Positions 1 to 15,200 of a stretch of 64,000 nucleotides of DNA are shown in pieces. Under the pieces are notes generated by a model, which was given only the letters and a program-made list of their open reading frames with translations, was not told where the DNA came from and made no database searches. Source of the DNA: Pycnopodia helianthoides (Eukaryota; Echinodermata; Asteroidea; Forcipulatida; Asteriidae). Each line of letters begins with the position of its first letter. Position 1 is the first letter of the stretch. The position numbers were made by a program, and so were the translations under genes. The stretch is taken from assembly GCA_032158295.1 (NCBI GenBank), contig CM063243.1, forward strand, positions 6,580,948 through 6,644,947, written 5' to 3'.

Positions 1-69
1 TAAAGGGTGAAAAATCCTTTAAGGTATTGTATTATAAAGAGGGAGAAAAAAGGCGAAAGAAAAACCAAC

Positions 70-221
70 CTTGTGCACCCTCCGGCTAGGCGAGACCCAT
101 AGACCATGACAATGCCCCCCATAAAGGCATGGAGAGCAGGCACCCCCAGTGTGGTGCCAAGTGACCCAGACATTGAAGCAGAGAATATGGCTCCAATAAC
201 GGCAGCACACCCATATGCAAT
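70..221 (-). CDS. YeeE/YedE-like gene, exon 7
   Basis: Acceptor TACATGACAG|ATT and donor ACAAG|GTTGGT. It encodes two Gly/Ala-rich membrane segments ending in GSRLAGGCT, the second family signature. The exon ends in phase 2, so at least one more exon follows to the left of the window. Confidence 0.9.
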
Positions 222-3200
222 CTGTCATGTAGAGGTTACAAAAATAGTCATAATGAACTGCTCCTGGTAAACAGTAATCTGAGGTACAGGTTTATAGGCT
301 AAAGGTTAAAATCCTAAACTTGTTTTATAGCGAAATGTTGTTCATAGAAAGAATATAAGCATGATTTGATGTGTGGTGTTTGTTAAATAAAATAATTCAG
401 CCTTTGAGAAGGCTATTCTGGGGTAAAAACAGGAGGCAATTATAACGACTTTTCCTATAATGTAACCAATATTTAACAACAGGGCTTACTAGACCTTTTA
501 TGTAGGTAGCTTTATGAGACATAATCTTTCTTCTTGCTGGTGCAGAAATGAGTTACATTCAACATAAAGAATGAACAAAACTCACTAAATTCATTGTTCA
601 AATGTTTGTCATTTGGAAAAGCAAGTCAGAAGTTTGGTATGTTTAAAATAAATCTTCAAAGAAAAAACTTCTTCCATGCACTTCCTATGGGCTTTGGTAA
701 TCGTTAGAGCCAGTTTGTGTGTGGGGAATTGGTTTACAGTAATTATGTCCCACTCAAAATGAACAAGATAAAATGCTATGCATGAGGTTGCAGAGTTTCT
801 GGAGAATCTGTTATCCCTGTAACATGTTGACTGTTCATGACAATTTTGGCAAAAAGGATTTTTTTTTACATCAAACAGATGAAGAGTATTTTGCTTTGGT
901 TATGGCTTCAATGGCAATGATGATGTATATGAGCAGGAGCCAAATCTAGTTATAGCCACAAACTAAGCCATATAGCCTTCTCTTGTGCTTAGGACATTTC
1001 ATAGATTTGTCTACAAGACTCCTTACCGACCACCAGTTGTTGAGCCCATACTTGGTACGCAGAAGATATGGAGAGATTTTTGCAAGGGTGTCTGATGGGA
1101 AAAATTGAGCGGCCATGGTGCAGTAACTTCCACTCCCTCCCATAGTCTGTCCCATTGCTAGGACAATAGGGATTTGCAGGCTGCCAATTAGAGCCCCTGG
1201 ATAAACAAACAGGTACATAGAAACGACTTTGTTATTATGTGTACCAAAAACTGTTCACTTTTTAAAATAGTACTATGAACATAAAACTATAAACATTCTT
1301 GAACTGCAGTGCTTGGATTCAGTTCTTTGACAAGCAGAGGGCCATTTGCTAGCTGGCTAAACTGTTGTTGCTCTGCACATCATCCCCTTAGCAAAACATC
1401 TAGCAAAACTTTGTGAGTGGTTTTCGTAACCTCTATATTATGAATTACCTAAGGTTGCTGACCCCCTCCATACCTTTATCTCTGATTTTACCAATGCAGA
1501 TTTCAAACCCGCATTCTGACACCATCAGACAATTTAATACAACAAAGTAGTCTGTTGTGTTTGGGTTGGAATACCATACATGTACAACTAAGTTGTTTGT
1601 TATGATTACGGCCTGGTTTAAAACTGGATTCGGGAAAAATAAATTTTAAAAAAATCATTTCATTCTCAGAAATTTAACTTATACAATATCGTCAGGTAGG
1701 CCTTCTCATGTCTTTGAGAAAACAGCATGTAGTTAGTGCATAATGCTGTATTCTATATACATTTTAGCTGCCTTTGAAATACAACTTTTGAATTTGGGAT
1801 GTTAGTCATCATCAGTGGCATGCACCATCTTATCTAATTACACTCTGAAATGCAATGTTTACACCATATCTAAATAATTTGTTTTGCATAACTAAAAGAT
1901 GTTGATTTTTATTTAACCATATCTCACCAGAGATTGATGGCAACCATGACTGTAAGGCTACCAGTGAAGCCTCACTGTTATTAGGTGCAGAAAGTTCATT
2001 TTTCCAGGGTACCATCACTTCAAGGAGATACACAATCAATGCCATGACAACACCGAGAGGGAGAGCAACCATCCAAAAGGGTAGTCCAATGAGCTCATCA
2101 ATTCTGCAATAAAGGACAAGAAACAAATATTAAGGACATTGACGCCTTCTTATGGTGTTGAAGGTTCATAGAGAGAAAGATACACCATTTAATGAATCAG
2201 TGTAAAGAAATTACTCAGGAAAGATGTGGAGGTGGAGACACCCAAGAGGAGGAGCATCTGGGGGCTCAGATATTGGCATACCCCAAACCATGCAGTTGAG
2301 GGTTTTTTCGTTTGCCCTTAAAGGAACATTACAGAATTAGTTTTTGCTAACAAAACAGTTGCTGGCAGTGTAAGCATTTTATGTAATCCACCATATACAT
2401 AAACTGACAAACCTGTAGAAGTTTGAGATCAATCGGCCATCTGGGTCATGAGAAAATAGTGAAAAACCGATCACACATTTGCATGAAATAATATAGATTC
2501 AACAAATGAATAAAACGCTCACTGAGCGATAAACGCCAATCAGAAAATTAGTTTATTCATTTCTCATCAAATATGGCATTTCAGACAGAAATATTTCAAG
2601 GGATGTTTTCTACTATCATCATCATTAGACCTTATAAGTTTTATGTAAATCTGTGATCAAAAGTATATTTTACAAGTTTTTTTTTACCAATTCTGTAATG
2701 TTCCTTTAACATGAAAAGTTACACAAAATGTAGTAGGCGGTGAAGTTTATTATGCTGTTTGGTGTTGGTTTTTGCTTTTTTAATTTGTTTCTTTAGGGGA
2801 GATTAATCATGAACACTGACATGCACAATGTTCAACCCCATATGCCCAAACTAAATTTAGCTCCCTGAAATTGAAGCTTGCATCCAACTTCGTGCTTTCT
2901 TAGATCGATCAGGTGCCACCGAAATCATGATACTTCTGGTTCATGTTATTTGTTGCTGCTCACAGATCTAGTGTAAACAAATTAATTCTGAATGCATTGA
3001 GATACCTGTGATGATAAACGGTAAAGTCTGAACATTTCCAAATGAACAAAATTATAATGCCAGTTTTACATAAACTGTCAAGACACTGTGAAACCTTGCA
3101 CTTGGTTCTGATATGGGTGACTGACAGTGACCCATTTGTGGTACCTTTAACGAAAGATGAAGTCCAGTCTTGGGAAGTCTATCAACTCACATGGAAAACA

Positions 3201-6200
3201 TTGCAGAAGAGAAAGACAAATCAGCTGACACAGAAAATGTGCCATTGATGTAGAATAAGGAACTTTTATCCAAAGGACTTTGAACTGCTGTTTATTTTTT
3301 ATTTTTTATTTGTTTTGTATTATTAATATAGTATGTCTTGTGTTTAAAGGGGAAAACTGTGTGACTTTTTCAATTCTAAATGACTGTACATGTATGCCTT
3401 TAACCCCTCTTACCCAAAGTTAATCTGCATTTTCTTTGTTTTTAGCCATCGTTCTCAGTTTGTGTGCATCTCGTTTTAAATGTAATGTTATATACGTATG
3501 TAATTTGGTTTAAATACGAACATATGGCATGGTTCTTATCAGGGGCATTTTACCAAAACGGTTTTCAACTCTGAACATAACCAATACTAATGATTGTTGG
3601 GTTGTCTTAGTTTCTGATATTTTAGATTCCATGTAGGGTGTTGGACCATTCACTTTTGCAAATATTCTTGATTTCAAAATTGAGTCAGTTCTAACAGTTA
3701 TTAAAGGAGATTTATGCATGGATGATTTGATGAAAAAGGACTGGTAAATCACTTGCGCCAGAATAACAATCAAGCCCCATAATTCAATCATTCCTTAATT
3801 TTCCAAAGAATTTAGATTTCTTTTCCACATTTAACCAGGGATATTTCTTAAACAAATATAGTAAATGCACAACTGTGTGACACAGTAAAGCAAAACATTA
3901 GTACAATAAATCTTGGCCAGCCAGTAACCAGTCTAAATAAATATCACAATAATTCTCGTCACAGTTATATACTCACAGGAATCAGAGTGAATATAAATGT
4001 GGTGGTTTTCTTAAGTTTTTGTGTTGAATGTTTTTTTTTTTCAATGGTATGTGTTTGAACTTAAGTGGTTTTTTAAACATGCATTTTGTTATTTCTATGT
4101 GAATAAAGAAAGTTTAACTGAACCCTAATACACAAGAAAACCAACAAAGTTTTCACTTCAATTACATAGAAAATAAATTTACTAAATAATTCTTAAATAA
4201 AGAAACAACAGTTGCACAAGAACACCATGACCTACCGTTGCCATTCGAAACTGGCATTTTTTATGACCGTCAAAGAAAGCAATTCCAATCAGTTTGTGGA
4301 GAGTCAAAGCAAGAGTATTAATAAAAACCATCGGCTAAAGTCCTTACTATTCAAGTCGTCATACCTTGACATTTTGCTTGTATCCTTGCTGTTAAATCGT
4401 GTGAAACTAAGGACATATGTTTGTACGCGTTCGTGAAGTGTGTTACAGTTAGGTTTTTCCTCTTCTATGTAAGCGCACTGGCCAGGCCATATGGAAAGGC
4501 TGATGCAACGTGAAAAAACAGCATGTTTGTATCCTATGGTTTAAAGACAAAGTGCAGCATTTTGTAGTAATATCAAGAAACAAAAAAAAAATTAATTTAA
4601 ATCTGCATGCTGACTCATTATTAAGTTCACACTTGTACCAACCTCCAAGAAATAGTTCCTTCTAAAAATGCCACCCTAACTGAGGAAAGTGTATTTAAAG
4701 ACTCAACAAATCACCATTGCTTATTGCTCCACATGATCTGTCATGTTTGTGTTGTGTTCACTCAAAATCTGACCATTAAATTTGATGAAATTTTGACAAG
4801 TTGGTTTAAAAAGAGTGTCAGTGTTAATTGAAAACTAGAAACCCTCTCCCAAAACAAGATGTCATTTCCCTTTAATGACCTATTGACCCATGTTCATTTG
4901 CCAAGTACATTGACTGGTACAGGCAACATTGTACTTGTTTATCTGGTGACATGAATTGTGATCTGCTGGTAAGTGTTAACCAGATTAAGTATGTTTTTTT
5001 TAGGTTGAATGAGATGAGTGAACAATCATTTCAACTGGAAAGTTGTATTTTATATGCACAATATCTAATTGGCAATTCTTTTGTAACAACAAATTAATCA
5101 GTGACTTTCAAATCTAGAAGCTTACTTTTATTTAATACCACTATCAACTGTCCTGAGAAATATTTTGATTTATGTATTCTTATGTTAGTCCAAAGTGCAT
5201 GATTTTGTTTCCTTTTCACAATGAAAGCGGCAGTGTATTATTGCGAGGAAACAATTTATATGAAGAAGTGTTATTCATCATGAAAATAAACATCTTAAAT
5301 TAACCCCAAACTCTTGTTATAATCAACCTGTGTTTGGTAAAATTCATGAAATATTTGCATTGAGAAAGAAATTTTTAACAAAACACTGTTACTTCAATTG
5401 TTTCACCGAATAGACCTTTGTTGGATAAAAAATCTGCTCATATCAAACTTATTTTGCCTCCTGTTCCAGATTTCTAAGGCCGTAATTAGAATACAAGATA
5501 TTTTTTTCATATTGGTGGTGAGTTACTTTAACCAATCACATACAGTCCACAGTGACCTTTTATTCACATGGTGACCTTCAACACTATTGTTACAGACTTA
5601 TATACACATAAGAAAAATAGGGACAATGACATTATATAACTGGAAAAGAAATTAAATTAGTCATTCTGAAAAGTCAGTGGGTTCGTGGGGCACTTAATTT
5701 CATAATCATATGGTAAGTCCATGTGAGGTCAAACATGACATGGGTATCTGAAAAACATGTAGGTAACTTGAACTATGAAATGCATATTGCTTCAATTGCT
5801 GTCTTTGTGTGAAAAAGAGTTATTGCTGTAACAGAAAAGTTAAAGACAATGAACATGATTTGATCAAAAACAAAAATGACTAGTTTTAGTTTTAATCTGA
5901 AATCTCACTGATTTAATTTCCACAGAATCAATCCTCCAGAGAAAGATTTCCATTTGAAATACAGCAGCAGTGATTTGTGTGGTCTTCAAAACAATTTTCT
6001 TTAACTTTAATAACAAATTTCAGGCACAAATATTTCTCTTATGTATTAGTAGGCTACTGGTAAGAAATTGATTACCAATGAGGTTTCAGATTGAAACTAC
6101 TCATTTTTGTTCCATAATTACTGATCTCATATAATTCGCCTTAAACAAATGAAATGATTGATTGTCTGATCTGTTTTATGAATGCTTTTTACCGGACTTT

Positions 6201-9200
6201 CTGTGAAGGATTATTTGGCCGTGTCCACCTTGAAACTGTTCTCTCTGTCAGTCCGTAGAGCATTGCTCCTATTATGCTGCCCACTAAGGTGTAATCTGCA
6301 AATAATCAACCATTAGAATTGTATACAGTGAGTCATTTGTAACGGGTACAAAAGGCTGAGTTTGAGGGCAGCTTTCAAATTGCTGCCTCTAATGGAAGTG
6401 TCAATTAATACTTTGCTTATGTTCTTTTTATGGGTCATAAATATGACTCTATGGCTACCAACATTATGGTGCTTTCACTTTACTTTTCTTTTTACAATTT
6501 ACTTTTTAGGGTGATAACCAAAGCATGCACAAAACCTTTCAACAATCTTTACAGCTGGATTTAGAATGACAGACTAAATACATGTAAACTTTTCCAGAGG
6601 AAAATAATGCAGTCAAAATGGAGTGTTATGATTGGATTCAGACAGAATTGGTTGCGGTTGTTGCTTTTCAGGGTTGTGTTTATCTACTCGTTGTCTTGAA
6701 AATGCCCCCAGCACCTAAATGGTAATTTATCACTTCACGCCCTGGGCATTCAGATACATATAGTATCCAAGTTCAATAAGCTTTATACCCTGGCTCATTC
6801 TTTAGTCAAGGCCAGACCACCAATTACAAACCTCAGATCCTATCATATTCACTGGTTGGGGCTTCGTAAATGTGAGCATGACTGCATATGATTTATTAAC
6901 ATGAACAAGTTGAAAAGGAAACAAAGATGTGATTCTACATCAGTGTGAAGCAGGTTTTCTTACTTTATCTATTTCTGTTTTGTATTGCATGTCCCGAGTA
7001 TAATCTAATGGGATGGGGTGTTTGGAAAACCTAAAATTCCTCTTTTCTGGATGTTGTCATTTAAGTTAATGTTGTGCATTTATAAGGAAGAACATGTACA
7101 ATTCACAAATACATTCTCAGGAATGTTTGACATTAACCTCTTTTCTCTAAAGTTGTAATTTGTTTATATGAAAAACATAAAGAACTTTGGTATTATTTTT
7201 CAAATCATTACTCTTTTATAAATGTTATATTTCATATCAGACTGTGTGGACTGTCAAAATCACCCCTCCCCCACCCTTTCTCTGCATGTTGGGGCAGGAG
7301 CATGCAATGCCAATTATGCCAGGACTGACCTGTTGAGGGGAAAGCCATGAATTGCTCTACCTTCAGAGCAAATTGAAAGTAACCAAAGTAACTGCACATT
7401 TACTTCTGACAATATACTTTGTGATCTCCTATTATCATTATTGTATCTTCAAATGAATTATTTTTCATGTAATATTTGTTGACTTTCTAACCAAAGTGCT
7501 GCATGTAGCTATCCCTTGCTAGACCTTCACTGCTGTGTATGATAGAAAAAGGGCCGTACTTGGACTACAAAGTGTGTCCTTTTGGCCTACATCTTGTATA
7601 AAAAGTCTTCTTCAAACCCACCCTAAACTCTGAAGTCAGGCAATTATACCAGGGACCTTGACTCAACGCACTGACTGAATGAATAACTCTCTTTGAGGAG
7701 GATTCCTTAGGAGCATGATGCGTGGAGAGTGGCCTATTATTGGCACAGTTCAATGACAGACCATCAACTTGATCGATTCACGCTCTGGTTAGGCACAGCA
7801 TAATGAAGGACAACAAACCAATTTTCTAAACCACATACATCACTTTAAAAGGATCGTTATGTATAGTTACAATCAGAGATCCATAGACTCATAACATAGC
7901 AATTATTGTGGTTTGTCCGAGTTCAATGGGCTCTTGTGTAATGGATATGTCTGCAACATGACCTCAATATTAACTTTGATAATCTTTTTGGTGTTCAAAC
8001 CATACAACAACTAATAGATTAATTTATTCAAGTCACATACATAGTCAAAAAGAATCTACATGAGTGAAAATTGTTTACTTTAATGTCAAGGCCTACCTGT
8101 CAATACCAGTAGTGCATGAAAGCTTTAGTTATTATTATTATTTATTGGGCCATTTCTCAATTAACCGATGAACCCATTGAACAATAAATACACTTTTTAA
8201 ATAAATGTTTTGTTTAACTCAAACTATGCAAATAAGCACAGCCTATGCATGATCAGGGAATGTTAAAGGTTTTGAATGCCCCTGCCCCTGTTTCACTTGA
8301 ATACTTATTAAACTATATATTAAAATATAGTACAATACAAGCATGTTCATCATAAACAACAAAAATTCCTCCCACTCCTGTCCCCATTATTTTCAATCCG
8401 GTATATCAATTGGGGTTGAGACTATCTGCTCCCCAACCCCTATTATTTTCAAACCAGCATTGGAAGGGGTGGGGACTATCTAGTCCCCTCCCCCTCCCAT
8501 CCCTTTTCAAACCTGAATACCTGTACAACTTTTGTTTTCTTTTTATTTTCTTGCACAAACAATCTGTCTAAATTTGGCACATACTTCAACAGGCCTTGGT
8601 GGCATACAGGCAGATGTTAGGGTCAGGGCCATCAAGATTACGCAAGTGGGGTTCAGGGTGTAAATTCTAGTTTGAATGGATGTAAAATTACATTAAAATC
8701 CATGTTTTCAAGATGAGATTTTGTTTAATGGTTGTCATGTTAATTGGTCATGTATTTTTTTTATTTAAATTATTATTAATTATCATTATTATTATTTTTT
8801 TTTGGCCGGGGCGGTTTTGGGGGGATTCTTTTGTTTGTGTGTTTTTGTGGATTTTCTTTTTTTTGGGGGGGGGGGGTATTATTAATTATTATAATTATTT
8901 TGGGGTGTTCTGTTAATACTTTCAATAAACTTTGGTGTTCAATTTTGAAAAAAAAAAATTTTAAATGTATGGCATGTTTTTATTGACTTGACCTATTTAA
9001 AGCCTCTGGTTTTAAGAAACATATCATTACTTCCCATGATAAAACCGTTTGAATATGTACACAACAAATCAACCAGTTATTAGACTGTTCTACAAAGGTT
9101 TATGTATTTCATCTTAATGTATTGGAGTGTTATGTTCCAAATGTTGTCAGATTAGGAACAGATTGTCTTAAAATATGGAGTTTATCTCTGTTTTAGTTAT

Positions 9201-12200
9201 TATATTTGCAGGCAAATTATAACCTGTACTGAGGTCTTTTGATAGGAGACAAACAGGGAAGTTATCCACCCAATTAACACCCGTTTCCCCGCCCAGTCCC
9301 TGAAACCTGGTTCTGCACCAACCTCTTTCATGGGGGTAAATGTATGTGCAAAACCATAAATTATAAAAAGAATGAACCTAAGTCATTGCACTTTGCCACC
9401 ACCCCAAAACAAGTAATTAATAACTATGCAGAAACTTTCCCTGGGCCCTCAACCAGAAAATTAACTTTTGCCAATATTAAGGGTCATGATTTGTATGGGA
9501 AGGGTGCACCACAGTTTGGTATGTTTGTTATGTTGTGTAGTGTTTGTTATGTTGTGTAGTGACTGTTTCTATGACAATTAATTATGACTAAACTTAGGAT
9601 AATGTCAGCTTTTAACAAGTGAGGACAATTCACCCTCAAAGTTTGTTCCCTGTCAAGATTTTCTGGCAACAAAAATGTATCTGTTTTATGGGAAGCATTG
9701 TCCGTACTCTCCTTTCAACCAGACCACCTGCTTACATAAAACCCTCTCCCTCCATCAAATGAGAATTTGGATCCACCCCTCAAAAAAAAACACCCTAGAA
9801 AATTCTGGGGCACACCATGCAAAGAAAAGTTTTGGTTTTTGTTATTTTTTATGAAGTGTCCTTCTAAGTTGTAATGTATTTTTTGCTTTAATGCTGTGTT
9901 TATTGCTTTGTTTGCTTGATTTTGTTTGTTTGTTAAGTGTCAGTTCATTCGTTAATGTTGCTGTTTTTGTGTGCGTTTTTGTTTTTTACTATACTTACAT
10001 GCATTAGACACCCCTGCCCCAATCTGCACCAGCACTGCACCAGGACACTGGAACGGAATGAAAAGCATCATTTAAAATCACTTGAGCTATTTTACTAGTT
10101 TTCACATAGCTTCTCTATTATCAATTTCCATTTCATCATTACCCCTTCTCCTTCCTCTTCATTGTTTCTCTTCATCTAATCACATTATACCCAATCTCAC
10201 ATCAAGTTTCTCTTCATCTAATCACACTATATCCAATCTCACATCAAGTTTCCAACACATTTTTCCCATTACGAACCTCCTTCTCCAAAGCTTTTCCTAT
10301 CCCCTCCCCTCCTTTATCCATTTTATTTCCCAAACTTCTTTCTCCTTCCTCTAATCTATTGTAATACAGTCCCCAATCATATAGCAATACAGTCCCCGAC
10401 CACCCCATTCATTTGAACTTACTGCGCCAGCAAAAGTCATTCCAATACCCAGAAGGGTTCCCCCTATGGCGGAAGCTGACACACCCTTGGCACTGAGACG
10501 GCAGATGAAATTGTCCCTTGCAATGCGGAATCTCTGACTGGTCAGAGGTATGACCGATAAGGTCGCCATAGACACAAGAACCACTGAGACTGCTGCAAGA
10601 AACATCTTGAGCATAATCAAACAGCTGAAATCCATCTGCTTGCGAATCAGCTCTGGTTCGAATACTTCATGTTGGGTAAAAACACAAGTTAATAAAACAA
10701 TTTTAGAATAATATAGTGCCGTTAAAAGCAAAGTACAGGATGGAAAATATCGGGGGAAATCATTAGTTTCAACCTGAACCTCAGCACTTAAAACGTTTAT
10801 ACCAGTACCAATCCTCCATAGAAAACATTTCTGTCCGGAATTTCAAAAGGATATGTTCACTGTTGTTTCTCATTACCGCACATAATCCTATTAAGAACGT
10901 GCACAAAATCCCTGACAAAACATAAACCGCTTTTCGTCGTTATTTCGTCTCAAACGAGACTTTATTTGGATGAAATTTCACGTGATGATATGGTGTTTTT
11001 ATAGAAAACATGAAGATTTTAATTAATTTACCAAACCAATGATGTAATTAAAATAACAGGCCAAACACATTTGCTGGTGCTTAAATGTTATACGAGTTAT
11101 ATTGTACATATTTATATACCCGAATAATTTGCAGTGATAAAGATTGCACTATTTATTCCCGCTACTTTGGGGGGGGGGGGGTATAACTGTACCATATAGA
11201 GCAAGGAGTTGCTCTATGGCAGAACTGACATGAAACCCACAAAGCTCTTTCTATTCAACTTTTTTAATCTTCCACCAGCATTCTGCAACCAATGTGTCAG
11301 CACCGTGGTAGGTCTGTGACACACTATAATCTCGACCTTGGCCTTACCCTGCGGTACAAATCGCCAATCACACTGAGCTATGCACCCAGAGTGTTATCAA
11401 CCCAACACCAAAGAAAATCAACGTGCGCCAAAGCCAAGCATTTCGCGGGACGAACGGTTTGTTGAAGCGCACGTGCCGACCTGGTTGCTCGTTTCAATTC
11501 CCGACAAAAAGAAAACTACGTTAGACTTAGCCTGAAGAGTCGCACTGCAGTCTCCCCGCCCTTTTTGGTTAGGCGTTGGGTGTTGTAAAATCCCCTTGGG
11601 ATGTAAACTAATAAATCTAGGGTGTTGACCAATAGAGACCCACGTGCGAGTAAACGCAGGTGTTGAGCTGTTAGCGTTGGACTTTGATAATGGAGGCATT
11701 AGGGCATCTCAAATGCATTGTAGCTCTATTTTGGGTGATCCCCAGCGGGTTATGTGTTTTACACACATCTAGATTGGACATAATGCCATATAGCGGGTAA
11801 TCCTTTAGGCACCTGTGTACACCTGTGCGTATAGAGCTGGTGTGACATTGAATTTTAAAATGGTCAAGTTCTTTGATTCGGATTGTCAGAAGTACGTGGT
11901 TGCCTCACCTTTTGCTTTTACCACTTTTGGACCTTATGGTATTCAATAGAGAACCAAAGCCTTTTATTCAATCGGAAGTAGGCCTAATAAAGAGATGCGC
12001 ACACGGCATTGCTTACGAGCACACTTCAAAATTATCATAACTAGACCTTTTTTGTGCAGCCGTTTCACGGTTGTCTTCCGTTAAAGTCACAACGTAACTA
12101 AACCGAGGCAAAAAAGGCAAAATCCAGTCTGTTCCCTTTGGATTCAGATAGTGCGAAAGTGCAGCAGTTCAAAGGTCTATTCGGTTTCTGTTTAATGTAA

Positions 12201-15200
12201 ATATTTCAACGTGATATATATTTTTTTTTGAGGTTGCAAACATTGAAAAGATAAACGCAAGTGTTATAAGGTATAAGGATTAAGTTTTAGCTTGCTATTA
12301 TACTTTTTACAGTGACCGAAAGTGCTTTGATGCAACTCCCTTGTTCATTTCCATTCATTTCAGTATAAGCCCAAACTGAGGCTACATGGCATGGACTACT
12401 AACTACCTCCTTTTTGTGGAAATGAGAATCGGTTAATGAATAACATAAAGATGGTGCTCGGCAATAATGATGCGAGGGTACGAAGAATGAGAACGAGGCC
12501 GGAACGTGACTTAGCCTTCGTTGTGTCTATAAGCCTGGCCTGTATGATCCAGCAAGGGTCGATCACGCCCAGCCACTCCTTTTAAGTTGATTACTTAATA
12601 CCGTTTGTCGACACGTGTAATAAATCAACAAGAAGTCTTAACATGAATGATAGTGAACATACACACATATTTGTTATAATCTTAATGGGACTAAATTTAT
12701 TTTCTGATTTGAATTGTTTATTTTGGTATTTCGGCAATTCACAACCGTACCCAGAAAGCTATATATTTTTCACGAAAAAGGTCCGCGTTTGATGTTAGAC
12801 ATCATTTTAAAGTGAAATCGAAGTTGGGTATTTACAAATAACGTATACACTACGTGAAAACAATTCTTAGCTTTCTACGTTACTGGCTTCCCTTTCAAAC
12901 TGTCCAATATTTTGCTCGATTGTAGGCCAGCATTTATTGTTGCGCTCATCTGAGCAGATTCACTGTTGTTGCGGTGCCTTGCCATTTACAATTGCAAAGA
13001 CTGGTTTTGCAGGGGTGCTCTTTGTCGCATAAGGCGTGCAGAGGTTCTCTGCGTTTAAACCAGGTTTGACAATCGACCGGGCGCGGGACGGTCGACCTTG
13101 GGTGTGGATTATCGAAATAGAACCTTGAAAACTTCTGTGGCCTTGCGAGAGATGGGTAAAAGTAAACAGAGATAATGGCACGTATAATAGCGGATCTAAC
13201 GGGCGCACTTCGCAGAATTAAATTTAACTGGAAAATTTGCATGGAATGGATTGGCAAGGACGTTGCGGCCGCTGCGGCTGACGACAGATTACGCAATAGT
13301 ATTGCATTATAACGCCAATGGTAGGAAACAGCACCAGGTACAGTCCGAATCTCACTCAAGCTCATCCCACAACAAATAACGACGGATCTATTACAATAAT
13401 CAAATAATTCAACTATAATGTACACACAATTTCACTATCGGCAAAGCTTGTGTATTTCCTCATAGTGACTCATCGTTCAAGCCTTGCTCCAAGACAAATA
13501 TATCGACAAAACATATCCAACCAAAAAAACGAACTCAAAAGAGAAATTGTATTTTATTTAAAGCCAACTCGCCCCTGAATAAAGTTACCTTCTTAATTAC
13601 CAAGGACAAATTATGTGTCAGTGAAAAGTAAAAGTTACAATATTCAGGTAAGGATGCGTATGATGTTGCTGACCTGGTTTCGTGCGCCCCGGTGTTTAGC
13701 TTTTGGCGTCTAACCGTGATCGGACCGAGCTCCCGGCAGTGGGATCGAGAACCAATTATGCTCATTCAAACAATTCTGCGCATTAAACAGTCTTAAAGTA
13801 GCGATCTTCCACAACATTGAGGGTGAATGACCATCACGATGGAGAAAGAAGTTGCTATAATTTTAACATGACAATACAGCGGCTTAAAAAGCTGTGTAAC
13901 CTTCTGTGGATTCCCCACACATCCGGAGAACAGTCCCCTAGTGCCGCTATTCTTGCTCGCTAAAGCACAAGGGGGAAAACTTCCTATTACCGATAGATGG
14001 GAATGGGGGCTCATTCTAAGGGTTAACCTCGAGCAAGAGACGGGCAAACAAAAGTGAAACATCCACTGCCTCCTTGCAATGACTTACTTACTTGGTATGT
14101 CACATATTTATCATTGAGGCGTTGTCAAACTTCAGAGGTAGAAATGTCTACTTCATAATACATTTCTATGAATCATCACCGGAAGTTAGATGTTAATGGT
14201 TTTGAATTCTTCACTTAGGGTGTTACTTGCAACTACTGTTCAATTGTGTTACATAATTGATGGCATTAAGTACGCAGCAATCATTCACAATGAAAACCTA
14301 TGCCTGTGTGTGTAACTTCAGAAGCACAAACTCAGTTTGTTTGTTTGTTTATTTTGGGGTTGATCGCTTGATTTGGTATCATTGAAAATTCCGCAAAAGG
14401 GGTCCTTCGTTCAGGGATTCCAATATGCTACGTTTTAGCTCAAACCAAACGCAATAATGGTATCACATTAAAACAAATACCAATTCGCGTTTCCTTTTTA
14501 TTTTGTTTTTAAATTTGATTTTACCAAAACGATCAACAGTTTCACGTTTAGCTAAAAGAGAACGCACATTGCTTTTGGAAAAAGATGACTTCATCGACAC
14601 CCTCGATTATAGTTGTCAATAAATACACTATGGAGACAGGACTTCTCCATGATCCAACCAACTTGTATAATTCCATCCAATTTGGCGGCCATACTTATGA
14701 AAACAAAAAACTACACTGGTGTTGTCTGGGATTTTGTGCACATTCGTATATCAACGGTGAAATTACGGTCTCATTCAAATGCCTAAACTTTTACAGTATT
14801 TCAGACTGACTAGAGTAGAGGACTTCGTATTGAACATCATTTCCCACAGATTACAACAATCATGTAGGCCTATTTTATCTCAAAGGTTAAAGGTAGGGTC
14901 GTATATTGCTTTTTGTCAACGTTATGCTGATTTGAAGACCAGATTATCAATCAGGATACAATAAAAGTCACCTGTCAACGTTTCAGCTGAATACGGTGTC
15001 TGTTTTTTGAGAAAACATAAAAAAACCTGTCATGGTAATTTCATGCGAACGTCGAATCCATCCACGTTTAGCGAGTTGAAAGCGGGTTTACCGCATCTCG
15101 CAAATGGACACCACGGACATTTGAATCTCTAAAAGTCGCCTTTAGGATCTTTGGATATTCAACATTTTCGACATAAACTGTTGTTAATTTCTAATCGACA

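Noticed and set aside
7276..7331. A candidate exon for the YeeE/YedE-like gene reading VSPGIIGIACSCPN
   Set aside because: It has fitting splice phases, but the 49-base exon at 9999-10047 restores the family motif GACPGAVLVQIGAG precisely and has better splice sites.
10082..10354. A plus-strand Ser/Leu/Phe-rich frame
   Set aside because: It comes from a C/T-rich low-complexity stretch with internal duplication, opposite intron 2 of the minus-strand gene.
12946..13425. A 159-codon minus-strand frame
   Set aside because: It has no family resemblance, another frame overlaps it and it lies in the first intron of the YeeE/YedE-like gene. It is the best non-repeat orphan frame but is not supportable.
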